Shown here: positions 59,579 to 64,000 of the stretch, piece by piece
Layout of the letters: every line of letters starts with the position of its first letter
How positions within the stretch are numbered: position 1 is the stretch's first letter
Assembly (NCBI GenBank): GCA_900472605.1
Contig: UCJD01000032.1
Coordinates: 94,026-158,025, forward strand
Reading direction: 5' to 3'
DNA length: 64,000 bases
Source: Hyphomicrobiales bacterium
GTDB taxonomy: Bacteria > Pseudomonadota > Alphaproteobacteria > Rhizobiales > Rhizobiaceae
The notes under the pieces: generated by a model
Databases searched by the model: none
The model's input: the letters and a program-made list of their open reading frames with translations, nothing else
What the model was told of the DNA's origin: nothing
Program-made: the position numbers and the translations under genes

Positions 59579-60964
59579 ATGAATGTCGTTTCGGTTACAC
59601 CACCTCGCAGGATGTTGCGCCAAAGGCTTAGCCTGGCGTGGCAATTCGGCATCGCCAGTGGTCTGGTGCTCGTACTCGGCATGGCGCTAATCGGATTATG
59701 GGTGACAAGCCGTATCGAGGGTGCCGCGGTGCGCAACACCGCCAACGCCACCGCCCTTTATGTCGACAGCATCATTGCACCACTGACGCAAGAACTTGCT
59801 TCGGCCACGTCTCTCGGCGAGGGCGCCAAGCTGGCGCTGACCGAAACGCTGCAGCAAGGGGTGCTGCGCGGCAGGCTCTATTCGTTCAAGATCTGGCGAC
59901 CCGATGGGACCGTGCTTTTCAGCAGCGAACCCAGCCTCGTCGGCAAGCATTTCGCGATGACCGAGGGCCTTGCGACAGCCCTTGCCGGTTCGGTGCATGC
60001 CGAGTTTGACGACCTCAAGGGCGAGGAAAACCAGCTGGAGCAGAAAAGCGGCCAGCCGCTTCTCGAAATATACAGCCCGATCCGCGAACCCTGGTCGGGC
60101 GATATCATCGGCGTCGCGGAGTTCTACGAGATTGCCAGCGACCTGCGCGCCGAGCTCGCGGTCGCGCGGCTGCAAAGCTGGTTCGTCGTCGGAACCGTGA
60201 CGGCCGGCATGCTGGCGCTGCTCTTCATCATCGTCGCCCGCGGCAGCCATCTGATCGACGTCCAGCGTCGTTCGCTTGACGCCCAAGTCATCGAACTGTC
60301 GCGGATGCTCGATCTCAACCGGGCTCTGCGAAAGCGCGCCGACAAGGCGAACCAGCGCACGGCGACGCTCAACGAACGCTATCTCCGCCGCATCTCCGCC
60401 GAACTGCACGATGGCCCGGCGCAGCTGCTCGGCTTCGCGGCGCTGCGATTGGAGGCCATCGCCAAGGGCAAGGCGAAGGGCGACGACGAATCGCTCGTCA
60501 GCAGTTCGCTTACCGAAGCCATTCAGGAGATCCGCAACATCTGCCGCGGCCTGACGCTGCCGGAACTCGAGACGCTCTCGGGCGACGATGTCGTTCGCCG
60601 CGCCATCCAGGCGCACGAGACGCACTCGCGCACCAGAATCAACTCGAATGTCGGGCCGCTCGACATCCCGGCGCAAGCCGCCAAGATCTGTGCCTACCGC
60701 TTTATCCAGGAGGCGCTGAGCAACGCCACAAGGCATGCCCGCGCATCAAAGATTTCGGTGACGGCGACCGAGGACGACCGGACCATCCGTATCTGCGTCG
60801 AGGACGATGGAACGGGCTTTGTGCGGTCGGGCGAGGAAGACGGCCTTGGTCTTGCCGGGCTGGAGGAGCGGCTCGCGGGCCTCGGCGGCCATCTCGACAT
60901 CACGTCCGACGCAAAGACCGGAACCAGCATATGCATGACACTACCGAGGAGGACGGCGGAATGA
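59579..60964 (+). CDS. Sensor histidine kinase (NarX/HisKA_3 type)
   Basis: Membrane sensor kinase of 461 residues. Two membrane segments (FGIASGLVLVLGMALIGLWV and WFVVGTVTAGMLALLFIIV) bracket a periplasmic sensor with a PAS-like KIWRPDGTVLFSSEPSLVGK. The HisKA_3 phosphorylation motif is RRISAELHDGPAQLLGFAALRLE and the ATPase has EALSNATRHARASKI and EDDGTGFVRSGEEDGLGLAGL. The ATG at 59579 is preferred; an in-frame start 15 codons earlier is possible. Its stop overlaps the response regulator ATG as ATGA, a classical translationally coupled pair. Confidence 0.92.
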   Translation: MNVVSVTPPRRMLRQRLSLAWQFGIASGLVLVLGMALIGLWVTSRIEGAAVRNTANATALYVDSIIAPLTQELASATSLGEGAKLALTETLQQGVLRGRLYSFKIWRPDGTVLFSSEPSLVGKHFAMTEGLATALAGSVHAEFDDLKGEENQLEQKSGQPLLEIYSPIREPWSGDIIGVAEFYEIASDLRAELAVARLQSWFVVGTVTAGMLALLFIIVARGSHLIDVQRRSLDAQVIELSRMLDLNRALRKRADKANQRTATLNERYLRRISAELHDGPAQLLGFAALRLEAIAKGKAKGDDESLVSSSLTEAIQEIRNICRGLTLPELETLSGDDVVRRAIQAHETHSRTRINSNVGPLDIPAQAAKICAYRFIQEALSNATRHARASKISVTATEDDRTIRICVEDDGTGFVRSGEEDGLGLAGLEERLAGLGGHLDITSDAKTGTSICMTLPRRTAE

Positions 60965-61635
60965 CTTCAGATCTGCTCCGGGTTGCGATCGTCGACGATC
61001 ACCCGATATTTCGCAACGGCCTCGCCCGCAGCCTGTCCGACGAGCCAGGTTTCGAAGTCGTCGGCGAAGGCGCCAGCGCCGCCGATGCTGTCGCCCTGTT
61101 CAAAGAGCACCGGCCCGACGCGTTGCTGCTCGATCTCTCCATGCCGGGCGGCGGGCACCTGGCCTTGCGAAGCATCATCGAGCACGACGCTGCGGCCACC
61201 GTCATCGTGCTCACAGCCTCGGAAGAGGATGGCGATCTGTTCGAGGCACTGAAGGAAGGGGCTAAGGGCTATATTCTGAAGGGCGTGAACGCCTCCACGC
61301 TGGTATCGGCAGTGCGCAATGTGGCCGCGGGCGAAAGCTATGTGTCGCCAAGCCTGGCTGCCCGGATACTGACGGAAATGAAGGGCGAGGCCGTGCCGCC
61401 ACAGCCGGCCGAGCCGCGCAACCCGCAAGAGGATGCCCTGGCCTTGCTGACGCCGCGTGAAGAACAGATTCTTGGCTTGGTCGCCGATGGCAACAGCAAC
61501 AAGGAGGTTGCCCGCCAGCTCAGTCTTCAGGAGAAAACGATCAAGCACAACATGACACGCATCCTGCAAAAGCTGAAGGCGCGCAATCGCACCGAAGCGG
61601 CGATCTTCCTGCGTGACGCGCGATCACGGCCGTGA
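60961..61635 (+). CDS. NarL/FixJ family response regulator
   Basis: Response regulator of 224 residues. The receiver domain has VAIVDDHPIFRNG, the phospho-acceptor Asp in ALLLDLSMPGGG and the conserved Thr and Lys in VLTASEE and KGYILKGV. The C-terminal LuxR helix-turn-helix is LTPREEQILGLVADGNSNKEVARQLSLQEKTIKHNMTRILQKL (read in parts). It starts ATG at 60961 overlapping the kinase stop. Its targets are not known; the two secreted low-complexity genes just downstream on the other strand are candidates. Confidence 0.93.
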   Translation: MTSDLLRVAIVDDHPIFRNGLARSLSDEPGFEVVGEGASAADAVALFKEHRPDALLLDLSMPGGGHLALRSIIEHDAAATVIVLTASEEDGDLFEALKEGAKGYILKGVNASTLVSAVRNVAAGESYVSPSLAARILTEMKGEAVPPQPAEPRNPQEDALALLTPREEQILGLVADGNSNKEVARQLSLQEKTIKHNMTRILQKLKARNRTEAAIFLRDARSRP

Positions 61636-61662
61636 TCGTCATCGTGATCGTTCCGCATTACG

Positions 61663-62100
61663 TCAACGGAAACGCTCGATATCGCTATTCCTGGCAGCGC
61701 GACGGATAACAAGACGGCCCTCGGGGTCGAAGAGCTCGTAGCTGCCGTCCCTGATGCGCTCGCGCCAGCCGCCGTCAAAGGCGCGATCCTCGCGTCGCGA
61801 TGTCGAGCCCGTGCGATCGTCTTCCCGTCCCTGCCGGCCGCTTCCGGAGCGGCTGCCGCCATCGTCGCCCGACGATCGCGATCCGGACGAGCCAGACGCG
61901 CCCGAGCTTGAGGAACCCGAATGCCCGGAACCGGACGATCCGGAATGGTCGGAGCCGGAGCCGCTTCCGCCCGAGCTGCCACTACCGCTTCCGTCGGAAC
62001 CGCCGCCGCTTCCCTTGCCGGCCGATGCGGAAACCGGCGCCGCCATCACTGATATCGTGCAGAGCATGACAGTGCAGGCGATTTTGGGCCACGTGCTCAC
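61663..62100 (-). CDS. Secreted Ser/Gly-rich protein
   Basis: Protein of 145 residues with a signal peptide (STWPKIACTVMLCTISVMAAPVSASA) and a long Ser-Gly-Asp-His low-complexity region (residues about 25-95, GSGSSGGSGSGSDHSGSSGSG-like), then RREDRAFDGGWRERIRDGSYELFDPEGRLVIRRAA at the end. The start is GTG at 62100 preceded by AAGGAG. The C-terminal IRDGxYELxDPxGRLVIRR segment looks folded and conserved. The function is unknown. The convergent two-component regulator gene lies 28 bases away. Confidence 0.65.
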   Translation of the reverse strand: MSTWPKIACTVMLCTISVMAAPVSASAGKGSGGGSDGSGSGSSGGSGSGSDHSGSSGSGHSGSSSSGASGSSGSRSSGDDGGSRSGSGRQGREDDRTGSTSRREDRAFDGGWRERIRDGSYELFDPEGRLVIRRAARNSDIERFR

Positions 62101-62162
62101 AATCGATCTCCTTGAAAGATGATCCCGGCCGCCCGTGGGCCGGGACATGATTGACAGCGCGA

Positions 62163-62531
62163 CTAGCGCCGTCCGCCATGATCGTCGCCACCGTGATCAC
62201 TGCGACCGCCACCGCCGCGGTGGTCTCCGCCATGGTCGTCGCCACCATGATGCTCATGGCCGGCGGAATCGTCCGAGCCGCGTCCGCGCGAGGAAGAGGA
62301 TGCCGACGACGCGGACGAACTGTTTCGGACGTGGTCGGGACCGTCATCGAGCCCGCGACCGTGGCGCTTGTGCTTGACGAGATCGTCGGCGCCTTGGCGC
62401 ACGAGTGTTGCCTGCGTGGACAGGGTCGCTGTCATCCCGGCATTCGGCGATAGCGGTCCAGCACCGGCCGAGCCAAGCGCCAGCAGCAGCGATCCGGCGG
62501 TAACGCAAGTGTGAACGATGATCTTCTTCAT
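62163..62531 (-). CDS. Secreted His/Asp/Gly-rich protein
   Basis: Protein of 122 residues with signal peptide (KKIIVHTCVTAGSLLLALGSAGAGPLS). The C-terminal half is repetitive in His, Asp, Gly and Ser (HEHHGGDDHGGDHRGGGG-type), which could bind divalent metal ions. Start at ATG 62531 after AAGGAGCACACGC. It precedes the Ser/Gly-rich gene by 62 bases on the same strand, so the two probably form one unit. The paired low-complexity sequences suggest a shared surface or cell-envelope role. No family recognised. Confidence 0.62.
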   Translation of the reverse strand: MKKIIVHTCVTAGSLLLALGSAGAGPLSPNAGMTATLSTQATLVRQGADDLVKHKRHGRGLDDGPDHVRNSSSASSASSSSRGRGSDDSAGHEHHGGDDHGGDHRGGGGRSDHGGDDHGGRR

Positions 62532-62827
62532 GCGTGTGCTCCTTGGTTTCCCGGCCGGAACGGTTGCCATCGGTTGAAATGCAGCCGGTCGGGTCCTCCA
62601 ATTCTCGACGATTAGGCGCCCATTCCTAGCGGCCCCGGCCCTCTACGCCGCCAATAGGGACTTTAGTCCCCATGGCCACGACGAAAGGCTCACGATAAGT
62701 GGAGTGCGTTTGAATAGTTTTAGCCGGCAAGGCTGGCCGAGACGTTCAGACACACTCGAAAGCCAATTCATCGCGACCGAAAACCTGAGCCATCTGCGCT
62801 TGGTTTCGCTCCAATCGGGAGTTTGAC
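62532..62827. other. Divergent promoter region
   Basis: The 296 bases between the two divergently read genes carry the promoters of the secreted-protein unit (minus) and the iron-type binding protein (plus). I find no gene, clear Fur/Irr box or strong hairpin. Confidence 0.4.
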
Positions 62828-63838
62828 ATGAAGAAATCCATCAGCCTGAAGCTGGCTTCCGCCGCCGCGCTTCTCGCCGCAACAGCCTTCGTCAACGGTG
62901 CGTTCGCGCAGGATGCCGAAGGCATCGTCGTGTACAACGCCCAGCACGAAGGCCTCGGCACGGAGTGGGCCGAAGGCTTCACCAAGGACACCGGCATCAA
63001 GGTCACGGTCCGCAAGGGCAGCGACATGCAGTTCGCCAACCAGATCGTCCAGGAAGGCGACGCATCGCCGGCCGACGTGTTCCTGACGGAAAACTCCCCA
63101 GCCATGGCGCTGGTCTCCTCCGCCGGCCTCTTCGCGCCGGTCGATAAGGAAACGCTGGCCCAGGTTCCCGCCCAGTTCCACCCGGCCGACGGCACCTGGA
63201 CGGGCATTGCCGCCCGCTCGACCGTCTTTGCCTACGACAAGACCAAGCTGACCGAAGACAAGCTGCCGAAGTCGATGCTCGATCTTGCCGATCCGGCCTG
63301 GAAGGGTCGTTGGGGCGCATCTCCCGGTGGCGCCGACTTCCAGGCGATCGTTGGCGCGCTGCTGCAGCTGAAGGGCGAGGAAGCGACGGCTGCCTGGCTG
63401 AAGGCCATGAAGGAAAATGCGACGCCTTATAAGGGCAACAGCGTTGCCATGAAGGCCGTCAATGCCGGCGAAGTCGAAGGCGCCGTCATCTACCACTACT
63501 ACTGGTTCGGCGATCAGGCCAAGACCGGCGAGAACAGCAAGAATGTCGCCCTGCACTACTTCAAGAACGAAGATCCGGGCGCTTTCCTCAGCGTTTCCGG
63601 CGGTGGCGTGCTGAAGTCCAGCAAGCATCCGAAGGAAGCCCAGGCGCTGCTGAAGTGGATCACCTCCAAGGCTGGCCAGGACGTTCTGAAGAACGGCGAC
63701 TCGTTCGAATACTCGGTTGCCGGCGATTCCAACGCCAAGCTGGTTCCGATTGCCGACCTGAAGGCACCGAAGGTCGAAGCGTCCAAGCTCGACAACAAGA
63801 AGGTCGTCGAACTGATGACCGCCGCCGGCCTGCTGTAA
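62828..63838 (+). CDS. Iron(III)-type ABC transporter substrate-binding protein
   Basis: Periplasmic binding protein of 336 residues of the FbpA/FutA iron-binding group. A Sec signal (SISLKLASAAALLAATAFVNGAFA) precedes QDAEGIVVYNAQHEGLG. Features are TVRKGSDMQFANQIVQEG, DVFLTENSPAMALV, the Tyr pair in AVIYHYYWFGDQ that coordinates iron in such proteins, and SVSGGGVLKSSKHP. Its permease and ATPase genes are not in the window and may lie downstream beyond 64000, although a strong terminator follows the gene. Another Fe3+-like ligand is possible. Confidence 0.88.
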   Translation: MKKSISLKLASAAALLAATAFVNGAFAQDAEGIVVYNAQHEGLGTEWAEGFTKDTGIKVTVRKGSDMQFANQIVQEGDASPADVFLTENSPAMALVSSAGLFAPVDKETLAQVPAQFHPADGTWTGIAARSTVFAYDKTKLTEDKLPKSMLDLADPAWKGRWGASPGGADFQAIVGALLQLKGEEATAAWLKAMKENATPYKGNSVAMKAVNAGEVEGAVIYHYYWFGDQAKTGENSKNVALHYFKNEDPGAFLSVSGGGVLKSSKHPKEAQALLKWITSKAGQDVLKNGDSFEYSVAGDSNAKLVPIADLKAPKVEASKLDNKKVVELMTAAGLL

Positions 63839-63845
63839 GGTTTTG

Positions 63846-63863
63846 TCAGCCTTCCAAGGCTGA
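63846..63863 (+). other. Hairpin after the iron-binding protein gene
   Basis: TCAGCCTT (63846-63853) pairs with AAGGCTGA (63856-63863), a perfect 8-bp stem with a very short loop. It is 8 bases after the stop and just before the main terminator; it may stabilise the abundant binding-protein mRNA. Confidence 0.5.
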
Positions 63864-63867
63864 TGCG

Positions 63868-63897
63868 AGCCGCGCGTCGAAGGGCGCGCGGCTTTTT
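63868..63897 (+). terminator. Intrinsic terminator after the iron-binding protein gene
   Basis: AGCCGCGCG (63868-63876) pairs with CGCGCGGCT (63885-63893), a 9-bp GC-rich stem with an 8-base loop, followed by a TTTTT run. A strong rho-independent terminator. It would reduce read-through into any permease genes beyond the window, consistent with a binding protein made in excess. Confidence 0.88.
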
Positions 63898-63937
63898 CGC
63901 GTCCGTGGACGGCGTGAAGTTTTCAAATCAATAGCTT

Positions 63938-63954
63938 ACGCGAATCCTTCGCGT
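63938..63954. promoter_or_regulatory. Inverted repeat near window end
   Basis: ACGCGAA-TCC-TTCGCGT is a perfect 7-bp inverted repeat, 41 bases after the terminator. It is probably an operator or hairpin of the next gene, whose start is outside the window. I see nothing else in the last 100 bases. Confidence 0.35.
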
Positions 63955-64000
63955 CAATTTTCCCCGCTCGACAAACCCCACCCTACACTTGTCTCGTCCC

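Noticed and set aside
1..64000. CRISPR arrays, tRNA or rRNA genes, prophage
   Set aside because: No regularly spaced direct repeats, no cloverleaf or rRNA sequences and no phage structural genes were seen.

Overview
The window is chromosomal DNA of an alphaproteobacterium, most likely a member of the Rhizobiaceae (Rhizobium/Agrobacterium/Ensifer group). This rests on high GC, dense bidirectional coding, many ABC importers with LacI, GntR or LysR regulators, a rhizobial-type mosaic palindromic repeat, a CUCCUCCC-loop small RNA and a thuA-type operon. I see no tRNA, rRNA, phage, insertion sequence or CRISPR array. It reads as ordinary chromosome or chromid rich in catabolic and stress modules.

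Layout. 1-5.7 kb: a DUF2934 protein, cardiolipin synthase, an EEP-family phosphodiesterase, a secreted esterase and a PAS-PAS-GGDEF diguanylate cyclase. 5.9-9.7 kb: a complete sulfate importer operon (sbp-cysT-cysW-cysA). 10-19 kb: a polyol dehydrogenase, DedA, a flavin disulfide oxidoreductase, a DUF4126 protein, glutaryl-CoA dehydrogenase, a 3-hydroxyisobutyrate dehydrogenase-like enzyme, guanine deaminase, and a LysR/SDR divergent pair. 19.2-22.5 kb: a peroxide-defence locus ahpC-ahpF-oxyR with a good OxyR site in front. 23.2-23.4 kb: a four-hairpin small RNA, each loop carrying the anti-Shine-Dalgarno motif CCTCCTCCC. This is the most striking element of the window.

23.5-32.4 kb: gabD, then a thuEFGKA-like sugar importer operon facing a MocA-type oxidoreductase and a LacI regulator. 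32.6-38.5 kb: a lytic transglycosylase and an importer operon that ends in a glycerophosphodiesterase. 38.7-41.6 kb: a GntR regulator, a DapA-family lyase/deaminase and an Ldh2-family dehydrogenase, tied together by CTTGTCGACAAG operators. 41.9-45 kb: an orphan TfuA protein divergent from a SARP/TPR regulator and a 72-residue protein. 45.3-48.4 kb: a sulfur operon (cysteine desulfurase-like enzyme, persulfide dioxygenase-like enzyme, TauE/SafE exporter).

48.4-56.2 kb: an EamA transporter, then a carbohydrate oxidation cluster (two TIM-barrel isomerases, GMC oxidoreductase, MocA-type oxidoreductase, Tat-exported VOC protein) interrupted by a 277-bp inverted-repeat element and a toxin-antitoxin pair with a 28-bp perfect palindromic operator. 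56.2-64 kb: mntP behind a yybP-ykoY (Mn2+) riboswitch, an FtsI-type penicillin-binding protein, a histidine kinase/response regulator pair next to two low-complexity secreted proteins, and an iron-type periplasmic binding protein with its terminator.

Start codons were chosen from ribosome-binding sites, signal peptides and family alignments recalled from memory. Functions beyond family level are inferences.
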